From NCBI RefSeq assembly GCF_000786215.1, contig NZ_JROG01000007.1, positions 1-64,000 of the forward strand: a stretch of DNA of 64,000 nt, read 5' to 3'. Numbering within the stretch: the first letter of the stretch is position 1; every line of letters begins with the position of its first letter. Positions 50,671 through 60,636 of the stretch are shown here, in pieces. Source of the DNA: Sphingomonas sp. 35-24ZXX (lineage in GTDB: Bacteria > Pseudomonadota > Alphaproteobacteria > Sphingomonadales > Sphingomonadaceae). A program made the translations under genes and the position numbers. Under the pieces are notes generated by a model that had not been told where the DNA came from, searched no databases, and was given only the letters and a program-made list of their open reading frames with translations.

Positions 50671-52013
50671 CAGGCCGTCACCTCCGCCACCACCGCGCAG
50701 ATGCGATCGACGATCGTCTCGACCTGCGCCGCATCATCGCCCTCGGCCATCACGCGGATGACCGGTTCGGTGCCCGATGGCCGGATGACCAGCCGCCCCT
50801 TGCCGCGCAGTTCCTCGTCGGCCTCGGCGATCACCGCCTGCACGCGGGGGTTTTCCAGCGGCTTGCCGCCAGCAAAGCGCACGTTCTTGAGCAGCTGCGG
50901 CACCGGATCGAACACGTGGAGCAGCTCGCTCGCGGGCTTGCCCTCGCGCACCAGCTCGGCGAGCACCTGTAGCGCTGCCACGGTACCATCGCCGGTGGTG
51001 GCATGGTCGAGCAGGATCATATGCCCCGACTGTTCGCCGCCGACGTTATAGCCCCCTGCCCGCATCGCGCCCAGCACATAGCGGTCGCCGACCTTGGTGC
51101 GGATCAGCTCGAGCCCCTGGCCCTGCAGATAGCGCTCCAGCCCCAGGTTCGACATCACCGTGGCGACCACGCCGCCGCCGCGCAGACGGCCCTGCCGCGC
51201 CCAGGCGCTGCCGATCAGCGCCATGATCTGGTCGCCATCGACGACGCTGCCCTTTTCATCGACCACGATCAGCCGGTCGGCATCGCCATCGAGCGCGATG
51301 CCGATATCCGCGCCCGCCGCGACGACGCGCTCCTGCAGCGTTTCGACATGGGTGGAGCCGACGCGGTCGTTGATGTTGAGGCCATTGGGGGTCACGCCGA
51401 TGGCAATGACCTCCGCGCCCAGTTCCCAGAAGGCCGAGGGCGCGACCTGATAGGCGGCGCCATGCGCGCAATCGACGACGATCTTGAGGCCGTCCAATCG
51501 CACCCGATCGGGCAGGGATTCCTTGACCGCATGGATATAGCGCCCGCGCGCATCCTCGATCCGCCGCGCCCGGCCGATCGCCTCGGACGCCGCCAGCTGC
51601 GGCTCGCCCTGTTCGAGCAAAGCCTCGATCCGCATCTCGTCCTCGTCGGAGAGCTTGAAGCCATCGGGACCGAACAGCTTGATGCCATTATCCTGAAACG
51701 GGTTGTGGCTGGCCGAGATCATCACGCCCAGGTCCGCGCGCATCGACCGCGTGAGCAAAGCCACCGCAGGCGTCGGCATCGGCCCCACCAGCACCACGTC
51801 CATGCCCACGCTGGTGAAGCCCGCGACCAGCGCGTTTTCCATCATGTAGCCCGACAGCCGGGTATCCTTGCCGATCACCACGCGGTGCTTGTGCGTGCCG
51901 CGCAGAAAGTGCGCGCCTGCCGCCTGGCCGACGGACATGGCCATCGCTGCGGTCATGAAACCGCTGTTGGTGCGCCCGCGGATGCCGTCAGTGCCGAAAA
52001 ACTTGCGTGTCAC
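50670..52013 (-). CDS. glmM: Phosphoglucosamine mutase
   Basis: 447 residues. The phosphoserine is S102 in MISASHNPF. The metal loop is DGDADR, the sugar loop is GGEQSGH, and the C-terminal phosphate loop is [12 protein letters not shown]. It converts glucosamine-6-phosphate to glucosamine-1-phosphate for UDP-GlcNAc, peptidoglycan and LPS. It is followed by DUF1272 and then thiD on the same strand. Confidence 0.96.
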   Translation of the reverse strand: MTRKFFGTDGIRGRTNSGFMTAAMAMSVGQAAGAHFLRGTHKHRVVIGKDTRLSGYMMENALVAGFTSVGMDVVLVGPMPTPAVALLTRSMRADLGVMISASHNPFQDNGIKLFGPDGFKLSDEDEMRIEALLEQGEPQLAASEAIGRARRIEDARGRYIHAVKESLPDRVRLDGLKIVVDCAHGAAYQVAPSAFWELGAEVIAIGVTPNGLNINDRVGSTHVETLQERVVAAGADIGIALDGDADRLIVVDEKGSVVDGDQIMALIGSAWARQGRLRGGGVVATVMSNLGLERYLQGQGLELIRTKVGDRYVLGAMRAGGYNVGGEQSGHMILLDHATTGDGTVAALQVLAELVREGKPASELLHVFDPVPQLLKNVRFAGGKPLENPRVQAVIAEADEELRGKGRLVIRPSGTEPVIRVMAEGDDAAQVETIVDRICAVVAEVTA

Positions 52014-52166
52014 GAATGCTTTTCTCCGTTTGCAGCGTATGGGCCTAACCGATTGCGTTGCCGCTTGCCAGCCATCCGCGCGCTTCTATGGTGGCAGACC
52101 AGGGTAAAGAAACATGGAAAATCCCCGCCGATGCGGGCAGGTAGACAACATGACAGGGGCTTTTGA

Positions 52167-53383
52167 ATGCTGAAAACACTGCTGGTGCTGGGTGCCCTCA
52201 TCATCGGCATCTCGATCGGGATCGCCTTGGGCAACGGCGCGCCCGGCATTGTCGATGCGGCCGATGTGATCGGTTCGCTGTGGCTGCGGGGCTTGCAGAT
52301 GACGGTGGTGCCACTGGTGGTGGCGCTGCTGATCACCGGCATATTGCGCACCGCCGAAATGGCGAGCGCCGGACGGCTGACCGTGCGCGCGATCGTCACG
52401 ATGATCATTTTGCTCTGGGCGTCGGCGGCAATGGCGACGGTGGTCACCCCTTCGCTGCTGGGCCTGTTCCCGCTTCCCGAATCCGCGCGCCTGGCATTGC
52501 AGGGGGCGCTGTCGTCCGCGCAGCCGACCGGCGAGGTTCCGCCCTTCACCGAATTCCTGCGCGCCTTGGTTCCCACCAATCCGATTGCCGCCGCGGCTAA
52601 TGACGCGATCTTGCCGCTGATCATCTTCACGCTCGCCTTCGCCTTTGCGCTGACCCGTCTGCCCGCCGAAAAGCGGATGCCGGTGCAGGGCTTTTTCGGC
52701 GCGACGGGCGATGCCATGATCATCCTGATCGGCTGGGTGCTCGCGCTGGCGCCGATCGGCGTGTTCGCGCTGGGTCTTGTGGTCGGCGCACGCGCCGGCG
52801 GCGCAGCGTTCGGGGCGCTGGGCCATTATGTGCTGATCGTGGTCAGCGTGGGGTCGGTGATGTGGTTCACCGCTTTTGCCATCGCCGCCTTTGCCGGGCG
52901 GATCAGCCCGCCTGCCTTTCTGCGCGCGTCGATCCCCGCGCAGGCGGTGGCGATTTCCACCCAGTCCTCGCTTGCCTCGCTACCGACGATGCTCACCGGC
53001 GTGCGCAGCCTGGGCGTGGGCGAGCGCACCGCCGATGTCGTGCTGCCGATTGCGGTCGCGCTGTTCCGCGCCACCGGCCCGGCGATGAACATGGCGGTCG
53101 CGGTCTATGTCGCGCATCTGATGGGCATTGAGCTTGGCCCCGTTGCGCTCGCCGCAGGGCTCGCCGCTGCAGCGATCACCACCATGGGGTCGGTGTCGCT
53201 GCCGGGGTCGATCAGCTTCATCAGCGCCATCGCGCCGATCTGCTTTGCGATGGGCGTGCCGATCGAGCCGCTGGCGCTGTTGTTGGCGATCGAGGTATTC
53301 CCCGATATCATGCGCACATTGGGCAACGTGACCATGGACATGGCGGTGACAACGGCTATCGCCCGTGCCGAAGGAGACACGAA

Positions 53384-53387
<4 letters not shown>
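52167..53387 (+). CDS. Dicarboxylate/amino acid:cation symporter (DAACS)
   Basis: 406 residues with about eight helices and two re-entrant loops. Signature segments include the Ser-rich loop ([15 protein letters not shown]), the [20 protein letters not shown] stretch standing for the NMDGT region, and [12 protein letters not shown]. The usual NMDGT motif is altered to NMAVA, so substrate choice may differ from GltP/DctA. It is an inner membrane carrier. The stop overlaps the aldo-keto reductase start (ATGA). Confidence 0.85.
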
Positions 53388-54373
<986 letters not shown>

Positions 54374-54428
54374 ACTGACCTGATCGCGACCGCTGGAGCG
54401 GGGCCTAACGTCTCTCCCCCTCTGCCGC

Positions 54429-55304
54429 TCATTCCAGCGCGGTAATGATCGCGCTGAAATCCAGACCTTGCGCATCGGCCTCCACGAACGCGGCGTAGAT
54501 CGCCTCCGCCCGTTCGCCCATCGGCACAGCTGCGCCGCTGGCCTTCGCCGCATCGAGCGCAAGCCGCATGTCCTTGAGCATCAGCGCGGCGGCAAAGCCG
54601 CCCGCATAGCCGTTGTCCGCAGGACTCGCGGGCCCCACGCCGGGGACCGGGCAATAGCTCGTCATCGACCAGCTCTGCCCCGAGGCCTTGGACGAGATGT
54701 CGTAGAAGGTCTGCAGGTCGAGCCCCAGCTTCTTCGCCAGCGCAAAGGTCTCGCAGGTTGCGGCCATGGTCGCGCCCAGCAGCATGTTGTTGCAGATCTT
54801 GGCCGCCTGGCCTGCGCCATTGTCGCCCGCGTGGATCACCGCCTTGCCCATGTCGGCCAGGATCGGTTCGGCGCGCGCGAACCCTTGCGCGCTCCCGCCG
54901 ACCATGAAGGTGAGCGTACCGCCATTGGCCGCCGCGATCCCGCCCGAAACCGGTGCATCGACCGCCTCGAGCCCGCGCTCCTTCGCCGCCGAAGCAACCT
55001 CGCGCGCGGTATCGACGTCGATGGTCGAGCAATCGATCAGCAGCGTGCCCGCTTGCGCCGCGCCGAACACGGTGTCGTTATAGACCGAGGCAACGTGCTT
55101 GCCCGCGGGCAGCATGGTGACAACGACATCGGCATCGCTCACTGCCTGGACGGGATCGGACACCGGATGGCATCCCGCCGCGCCCGCGCGGGCCAGCGCC
55201 TCGCCCGAAAGATCGAACGCGATGACCTTGTGCCCGGCCTTGGCCAGATTCGCCGCCATGCCGCCGCCCATGTTGCCCAGGCCGATAAATCCGATGGTCG
55301 CCAT
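54429..55304 (-). CDS. mmsB: 3-hydroxyisobutyrate dehydrogenase
   Basis: 291 residues. The NAD loop is GFIGLGNMGGGMAANL, the substrate motif DAPVSGGIAAANGGTL and the catalytic lysine in GAGQAAKICNNMLL are those of beta-hydroxyacid dehydrogenases of the MmsB type. It oxidises 3-hydroxyisobutyrate to methylmalonate semialdehyde in valine degradation. Its ATG directly follows the stop of the VOC gene; mmsA is upstream in the same unit. Confidence 0.93.
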   Translation of the reverse strand: MATIGFIGLGNMGGGMAANLAKAGHKVIAFDLSGEALARAGAAGCHPVSDPVQAVSDADVVVTMLPAGKHVASVYNDTVFGAAQAGTLLIDCSTIDVDTAREVASAAKERGLEAVDAPVSGGIAAANGGTLTFMVGGSAQGFARAEPILADMGKAVIHAGDNGAGQAAKICNNMLLGATMAATCETFALAKKLGLDLQTFYDISSKASGQSWSMTSYCPVPGVGPASPADNGYAGGFAAALMLKDMRLALDAAKASGAAVPMGERAEAIYAAFVEADAQGLDFSAIITALE

Positions 55305-55712
55305 TCAAGTCTCTCCGTTGTCTTCAACCGCGTCTGCGCGCGATTCGATCAAATCCCATCGATTGCCATACAGGTCCGCGAACACCACGACCCGGCCATA
55401 AGCCTCGTTGCGCGGGGTTTCGGCAAACGTGACGCCCGCTGCCAGCATCCGCGCGTAATCGCCGTCGAAATCGCCGGTGTGCACGAAGAAGGCGACGCGC
55501 CCGCCTACTTCCCTGCCGACGGCCGCCGCCTGCTCCGGCGAGGTCGCCCGCGCCAGCAGCAGCTCGCCGCCACTGGCAGGTCCAACCCGGACCCAGCGCT
55601 TGCCGCCGCCAAGGTCCGTGTCTTCGAGCAAAGTCCAGTCCAGCGCGCTGACGAACCAGGCGATGGCCTCGTCATAGTCGCGAACCAGATAGGCGGTATA
55701 GGCTAGCCGCAC
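55305..55712 (-). CDS. Glyoxalase/VOC-fold protein
   Basis: 135 residues from GTG 55712 (GGAG ten bases upstream). LAYTAYLVRDYDEAIAWFV starts a beta-alpha-beta-beta-beta VOC module, RVAFFVHTGDFDGDYARMLA is the second one, and ADLYGNRWDLIE holds the C-terminal acidic ligand. It is likely a small dimeric metal-dependent lyase or isomerase. It is embedded between mmsA and mmsB, with 16 and 0 bases between, so it may serve valine catabolism. Confidence 0.85.
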   Translation of the reverse strand: MRLAYTAYLVRDYDEAIAWFVSALDWTLLEDTDLGGGKRWVRVGPASGGELLLARATSPEQAAAVGREVGGRVAFFVHTGDFDGDYARMLAAGVTFAETPRNEAYGRVVVFADLYGNRWDLIESRADAVEDNGET

Positions 55713-55728
55713 AGCTTCAAATCTCCAT

Positions 55729-57228
55729 TCAGCCCATGGTCGGGATGACGAAGGCGTTGCCGCCGTCGACCGCACCGTCAGGCCAGCGCGAGGTGATCGT
55801 CTTGATCTTGGTCCAGAACTTGACGCCTTCCATGCCGTGCTGGTTGGTGTCGCCGAACGCGCTGCGCTTCCAGCCACCGAAGGTGTGGTAGGCGACCGGC
55901 ACCGGGATCGGCACGTTGATGCCGACCATGCCGACATTGACCCGCGCGGCGAACTCGCGCGCGGCGTGGCCGTTGCGGGTGAAGATCGCGACGCCATTGC
56001 CATACTGGTGCTTGCTGGGCAGCGCGACGGCCTCCTCGAAATCAGCCGCACGGACGATCTGCAGCACGGGGCCGAAGATCTCTTCCTTGTAGCTGCTCAT
56101 CTCGGTGGTGACGCGGTCGAACAAGGTCGGGCCGACGAAGAAGCCGTTCTCGTGACCCTGCAGCGTGAAACCACGGCCATCGACGACCAGCTCTGCGCCC
56201 TCGTCGATGCAGGTCTGGATCCAGCCTTCGACCTTGGCCTTGTGTGCGGCGGTGACGACCGGGCCGTAATCGGCATCGGGATCGGACGAGACGCCGAGGC
56301 GCAGCTTCTCGATCGCGGGGATCAGCTTGGCGCGCAGACGGTCTGCGGTCTCGTCGCCTACGGGGACGACCACCGGCAGCGCCATGCAGCGTTCACCCGC
56401 CGAACCGAAGGCCGCGCCCGCGAGATCCTTGACCACCTGGTCGAGGTCGGCATCGGGCATGACGATGCCGTGGTTCTTCGCACCGCCCATCGCCTGGACG
56501 CGCTTGCCCGCAGCGACGCCGCGCTGGTAGAGATAATGTGCGACATCGGACGATCCGACGAACGATACGCCCGCGATGGCCGGGTGATCGAGGATCGCGT
56601 CGACCATTTCCTTGTCGCCATGCACGACCTGCAGGATGCCATCGGGCAGGCCTGCCTCGCTCATCAGTTCGGCAAGACGCACCGGCACCGAGGGGTCACG
56701 CTCGGACGGCTTGAGGATGAAGGCGTTGCCGGTGGCGATCGCGGGGCCGAACATCCACATCGGGATCATCGCTGGGAAGTTGAACGGGGTGATGCCTGCG
56801 CCGATGCCGATCGGCAGCCGCATCGAATAGACGTCGATGCCGGGGCCTGCGCCGTGCGTGTATTCGCCCTTCGAGGCGTGCGGGATGCCGCAGCAAAATT
56901 CGATGACTTCAAGACCGCGCTGGATATCGCCCTTGGCGTCGGCATGGACCTTGCCGTGCTCGCTCGACAGGAGGGCTGCGAGTTCGTCGATATTCGCTTC
57001 GACCAGCTGCTTGAACGCGAACATCACGCGTGCACGGCGCTGCGGGTTGGTCGCGGCCCAGGCGGGCTGCGCGGCGAGCGCGGCATCGACCGCGGCGTCG
57101 AGCACGGCGCGGTTGCCCAGATCGACCTTGGCCTGAACGGTACCGCTGTTGGGATCGAAAATGTCGGACTGGCGGGGGCTCGCCGGGGCGGTGGTACCGC
57201 TCGCCAGACGGTGGGTGACGGTGCGCAT
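55729..57228 (-). CDS. mmsA: Methylmalonate-semialdehyde dehydrogenase (CoA-acylating)
   Basis: 499 residues. The ALDH cysteine is C281 in AGERCMALP, and ITPFNFPAMIPMWMFGPAIA and MGGAKNHGIVMPDADLD are MmsA hallmarks. It turns methylmalonate semialdehyde into propionyl-CoA in valine and myo-inositol breakdown. First gene of the mmsA-VOC-mmsB unit, divergent from the LysR gene with 123 bases between. An AGGAG-type site precedes ATG 57228. Confidence 0.95.
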   Translation of the reverse strand: MRTVTHRLASGTTAPASPRQSDIFDPNSGTVQAKVDLGNRAVLDAAVDAALAAQPAWAATNPQRRARVMFAFKQLVEANIDELAALLSSEHGKVHADAKGDIQRGLEVIEFCCGIPHASKGEYTHGAGPGIDVYSMRLPIGIGAGITPFNFPAMIPMWMFGPAIATGNAFILKPSERDPSVPVRLAELMSEAGLPDGILQVVHGDKEMVDAILDHPAIAGVSFVGSSDVAHYLYQRGVAAGKRVQAMGGAKNHGIVMPDADLDQVVKDLAGAAFGSAGERCMALPVVVPVGDETADRLRAKLIPAIEKLRLGVSSDPDADYGPVVTAAHKAKVEGWIQTCIDEGAELVVDGRGFTLQGHENGFFVGPTLFDRVTTEMSSYKEEIFGPVLQIVRAADFEEAVALPSKHQYGNGVAIFTRNGHAAREFAARVNVGMVGINVPIPVPVAYHTFGGWKRSAFGDTNQHGMEGVKFWTKIKTITSRWPDGAVDGGNAFVIPTMG

Positions 57229-57279
57229 GATCGCTCTCCTGAATGTGCTTGTCGCTTGGGCACCGCATTAGCCTCTGGC

Positions 57280-57300
57280 ATAACTGCAAGCAATTGCGTA
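57280..57300. promoter_or_regulatory. Possible LysR-type operator
   Basis: The stretch around TAACTGCAAGCAATTGCGTA contains the palindrome GCAATTGC (57290-57297) and T-N11-A spacing, between the divergent mmsA and lysR genes. This is the expected place for LysR binding. The match is weak. Confidence 0.35.
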
Positions 57301-57351
57301 AAAACGTCACAACAGGCTGCATAAAAGCCATGGTCGGAGAGCGGGTGCCTT

Positions 57352-58233
57352 ATGAACTGGGACGATCTGCGCATCTTCCTGATGCTTGCGCGCGCGGGCT
57401 CTGTGGCAGAGGCTGCGCGCCGGCTGGAGATCGACCCGACCACGGTGGCGCGCAGGCTTGCGCGGCTGTCGGGCGATCTGCAATCCACCCTGTTCGAGGC
57501 GAGCGGCAAGGGCATCGCGCTCACCGAACATGGCCGCAAGCTGCTGCATTATGCCGAGGGCGCCGAACAGTCGCTGGTCGACGCGCGCACCGAGCTCACC
57601 GGCGAGCAGACGGTGTTTGCCGGCACCATCCGGGTAAGCGTTGCCGAGGGCTTTGCCGCGTGGATCATTGCGCGCAACCTCCCCGATTTCCACCGCCGCC
57701 ACCCCGCGATCCGCATCGAGCTGGTCGCCACCAACGGCTTCCTCAACCCCAGCAAGCGCGAGGCGGATCTGGCGATCATGCTCTCGCGCCCGACAGCGGG
57801 CCCGCTCAAGGTGCGCAAGCTGGTCGACTATCAGCTCGGCGTCTATGCGGACCGCGATTACCTCGCCGCCGCCGGGCCGATCGCCAGCGTGGACGACCTG
57901 CGCCGCCACCCGCTGATCGGCTATATCCCCGATTTCATCTATGCCGACGAGCTGCGCTATCTCGACGAGATCGGCCCCGGGCTGGAACCGGTGCTGACCA
58001 GCTCGAGCATCAACGTGCAACACAGCCTGATCGCGTCAGGCGCGGGCGTGGGCATTTTGCCGTGCTTCATGGGCGAGCAGAACGCGCGGCTGCAGCGGGT
58101 GCTGGCGGACAGCGTGACCATCCACCGCAGCTTCTGGCTGGTGGTCCACCGCGACATGCGCAAGCTCGCGCGGGTGGATGCGTTTATCGGCTGGCTGGAT
58201 GATGTCGCGCGGAAGATCGCGCCGGGGGATTGA
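57352..58233 (+). CDS. LysR-family regulator, probably of mmsA-mmsB
   Basis: 293 residues. The N-terminal HTH is WDDLRIFLMLARAGSVAEAA, ARRLEIDPTTVARRLARL. The effector domain starts near residue 90 with GTIRVSVAEGFAAW and ends with ASGAGVGILPCFMGEQ. The family usually activates a divergent operon on binding a pathway intermediate; here mmsA-VOC-mmsB runs the other way. An MmsR in Pseudomonas is AraC-type, so this regulator would be an independent solution. A double-hairpin repeat follows. Confidence 0.9.
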   Translation: MNWDDLRIFLMLARAGSVAEAARRLEIDPTTVARRLARLSGDLQSTLFEASGKGIALTEHGRKLLHYAEGAEQSLVDARTELTGEQTVFAGTIRVSVAEGFAAWIIARNLPDFHRRHPAIRIELVATNGFLNPSKREADLAIMLSRPTAGPLKVRKLVDYQLGVYADRDYLAAAGPIASVDDLRRHPLIGYIPDFIYADELRYLDEIGPGLEPVLTSSSINVQHSLIASGAGVGILPCFMGEQNARLQRVLADSVTIHRSFWLVVHRDMRKLARVDAFIGWLDDVARKIAPGD

Positions 58234-58244
58234 GGCCGCCTGCT

Positions 58245-58310
58245 CTCTCCCCTTTAGGGGAGAGATACGAAGCCTTGCCAGCTTTGCTGGCTAGGCACAG
58301 TTGAGAGGGG
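58245..58310. repeat. Double-hairpin intergenic repeat
   Basis: CTCTCCCC-TTTA-GGGGAGAG (58245-58264) is followed by GCCTTGCCAGC-TTT-GCTGGCTAGGC (58270-58294, one mismatch) and the tail AGTTGAGAGGGG. This resembles the short GC-rich elements scattered between genes in sphingomonads. It lies just behind lysR and marks the boundary to the AT-richer AbiJ gene. Confidence 0.7.
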
Positions 58311-58360
58311 CCAGCGGAAGAGCAGCAAGATGAATTTTGGATGGAGGTCAGAATGCTATA

Positions 58361-59293
58361 TTATTTTTTGGCTGCTTCAATGATAAAAACGATCTTGCTT
58401 GCGGACAAATGAAGTGCATAGGCCGCGATGTATCCAGGCACTTCTTTTGGTTTCGCGCCTTGACCGTGAGATGAATCATTGTCTCGTATCTTTGGCAAGC
58501 CGCTCTGAAGTGTAGATACCAATTGATCGAAACTGCCGTCAAGATAATCCGGCCAAAGGCCGTGAGCTTTCGCCACTTTCACTAAATCTGAAATTCTCGC
58601 CTTTTTCGAATATTCCCAATTATTTTTCTCAAATATAGATTTAAAGGTGCTCTCGAGCGCATTCGCGGCCATGCCTACGGCTTGTCGATACTCTCCGCAT
58701 CGGTAGTGCTCATGTGCTGAGATAAATTCCTGCCTTGGGCCTTCGAATCCCTTCCCACTTAGGAGGCTTATCGCAGGCTTAACAATCTCGGCGTGAATGT
58801 ACTGACTATCCACTCTGATGAGGCTTGTCCCTTCTAGCTGATAACCTACGCCCGCTTCGCGCAGCCGATAGTTCAGCTCATCTATTGCATCCTGCCCAAT
58901 TAGAGAAACCTGCCATTTTTGTCGTTCATAACCATTCTGGTCATGAGCCATAATTTGAGCAGCGGTTGCGATTAGCTCGAGTAGATCCAACCAATCCTCA
59001 GTCGAGCATTGACGCATAAAAGCCAGTACTCTGGAGCCCGCAAAATTTCCAGAAGCTAGCGAGTCAAGGCCCTTTTCTCGTCGAAATGCTTTGTCTATTT
59101 CTATCCAAAGTTGATTTGATTCTGGGCCACTTAGAACGTCGCCCTTATCACCAACCAATCCGATTGATTCTAACGCAATTTGATGGACTTGAACACGAAG
59201 CCGCTCAGGTATAACATCATATTGGTAGACGTCTTCCTGTCCTGACCGGGTAGCTTCTGCCTGCCGCTTCGAAAACAGTTTGAATATTGCCAT
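58361..59293 (-). CDS. AbiJ-like (STM4504/CBY_0614 type) abortive infection protein with HEPN domain
   Basis: 310 residues. The N-terminal FKLFSKRQAEATRSG, then DVYQYDVIPERLRVQVHQI, matches the AbiJ N-terminal domain type 4. The C-terminal third (YRQAVGMAANALESTFKSIF, ISDLVKVAKAHGLWPDYL) is a helical HEPN domain with the R270-x5-H276 ribonuclease motif in RDNDSSHGQG, ending in LHLSASKIVFIIEAAKK. Such proteins act in phage defence by cutting RNA and arresting growth. The gene has much lower GC than its neighbours and no partner antitoxin or IS element, so it looks horizontally acquired. Confidence 0.8.
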   Translation of the reverse strand: MAIFKLFSKRQAEATRSGQEDVYQYDVIPERLRVQVHQIALESIGLVGDKGDVLSGPESNQLWIEIDKAFRREKGLDSLASGNFAGSRVLAFMRQCSTEDWLDLLELIATAAQIMAHDQNGYERQKWQVSLIGQDAIDELNYRLREAGVGYQLEGTSLIRVDSQYIHAEIVKPAISLLSGKGFEGPRQEFISAHEHYRCGEYRQAVGMAANALESTFKSIFEKNNWEYSKKARISDLVKVAKAHGLWPDYLDGSFDQLVSTLQSGLPKIRDNDSSHGQGAKPKEVPGYIAAYALHLSASKIVFIIEAAKK

Positions 59294-59433
59294 TACTCAA
59301 CTAGCCTTAATATACCAATACCCAACAACCTAATATCAAACATGGCAGGTTTTCGGTGTTGTGCAAATGTTATGTATCGTGCTTGGACGGTGTGGGCACA
59401 TGAAATGGCAAAAGAGGTGAAAAATTTGTTCCC

Positions 59434-60555
59434 TTAAGGCACCACCACCTGCCGGATCGCCGTCCCGCTCGCCAGTTCATCGAACAGCGCGTTGATCTCT
59501 GACAGCGGGCTCACCGAGCTCAGCAATTTCTCCACCGGCATCCGGCCTGCGCGCCAGAGGGCGATGTAGCGGGGGATGTCGCGGGAGGGGATGGCGTTGC
59601 CCATATAGCTGCCCATCAGCGTCTTGCCGTCGCCGACCAAAGAGACCGCGGGGATCGAGAGCATGTCCGCCGGGTTGGGCAGGCCGACGGTAACGATACG
59701 CCCGCCGCGCCGCCCGAGGCCATAGGCTTTCGCCAGCACCGCCGCCTTGCCAACGGTTTCGATCACCAGATCGGGCTTGCGGCCCAGTGCAGCGATCACC
59801 GCGTCCTCGCCGTCCTCGGGCGGCACTGCGGCGAGCGCGCCCAGTTCCATCGCCAGCGCGCGCTTGGCGGGCACCGGATCGATCGCGATCACTGGATGCG
59901 CGCCGCCGGCGATTGCGGCCATCAAGGCGGCGAGACCGACGCCGCCCAGGCCATAGACGACCACGCTTTCGCCCGCGCGCAGCGCCCCGCTGTTGAGCAC
60001 CGCGCCCGCGCCGGTGAGAACCGCACAGCCGAACAGCGCGGCGATCTCCACCGGAATGTCGCTATCGATCTTCACCGCCGAGCGCCGGTCGACCACCGCG
60101 TGCGTCGCGAAGGCCGACGAGCCCAGATGATGCTGCACCGGATGTCCATTCTCGGACAGCCGCCGCTCGCCGCCGAGCAAGGTGCCCGCGCCGTTCGCCG
60201 CCGCGCCGTTGCCGCAGAGATACCCCTCGCCCGAATGGCAGCTGGGGCAGTATCCGCACAAGGGCAGGAAGCTCAGCACCACGCGGTCGCCCTGTGCGAA
60301 ATGCTTGGCGGCGATCGCGCCCGGCTCGATGACGGTCGCGACCGCCTCATGCCCCAGAGCCATCGGCATCGGGCGCGGGCGGTCGCCGTTGATGACCGAA
60401 AGGTCGCTATGGCACAGCCCCGCCGCCTCAATCTTGACCAGCATCTCGTCTGCGCCCGGCGGCGCGAGATCGACCTCGGCGAGGCGCAACGGGTGGGTAT
60501 CAGCGAAAGGGCCGGTGTGGCCGATGCTATCGAGAATGGCTGCGGTGATCTTCAT
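59434..60555 (-). CDS. Zinc-dependent alcohol dehydrogenase (MDR)
   Basis: 373 residues from ATG 60555 (GAGGTGA upstream). The catalytic zinc ligands are in GLCHSDLSV and GHEAVATV, the structural zinc cysteines are in LCGYCPSCHSGEGYLC, and the NAD loop is GLGGVGLAAL. It resembles class III/arylalcohol-type dehydrogenases (IGHTGPFADTHPLRLAEVDL). It oxidises primary or aromatic alcohols; the substrate is unknown. It is preceded by the M20 hydrolase gene on the same strand. Confidence 0.92.
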   Translation of the reverse strand: MKITAAILDSIGHTGPFADTHPLRLAEVDLAPPGADEMLVKIEAAGLCHSDLSVINGDRPRPMPMALGHEAVATVIEPGAIAAKHFAQGDRVVLSFLPLCGYCPSCHSGEGYLCGNGAAANGAGTLLGGERRLSENGHPVQHHLGSSAFATHAVVDRRSAVKIDSDIPVEIAALFGCAVLTGAGAVLNSGALRAGESVVVYGLGGVGLAALMAAIAGGAHPVIAIDPVPAKRALAMELGALAAVPPEDGEDAVIAALGRKPDLVIETVGKAAVLAKAYGLGRRGGRIVTVGLPNPADMLSIPAVSLVGDGKTLMGSYMGNAIPSRDIPRYIALWRAGRMPVEKLLSSVSPLSEINALFDELASGTAIRQVVVP

Positions 60556-60636
60556 ATGCGTCACCTCATGCAACCTCGTTTGCCTCGCCGCAAGCGCCGC
60601 GCCAGCCCCTCGCCCGACTGGCGGACAACGCCTTGC

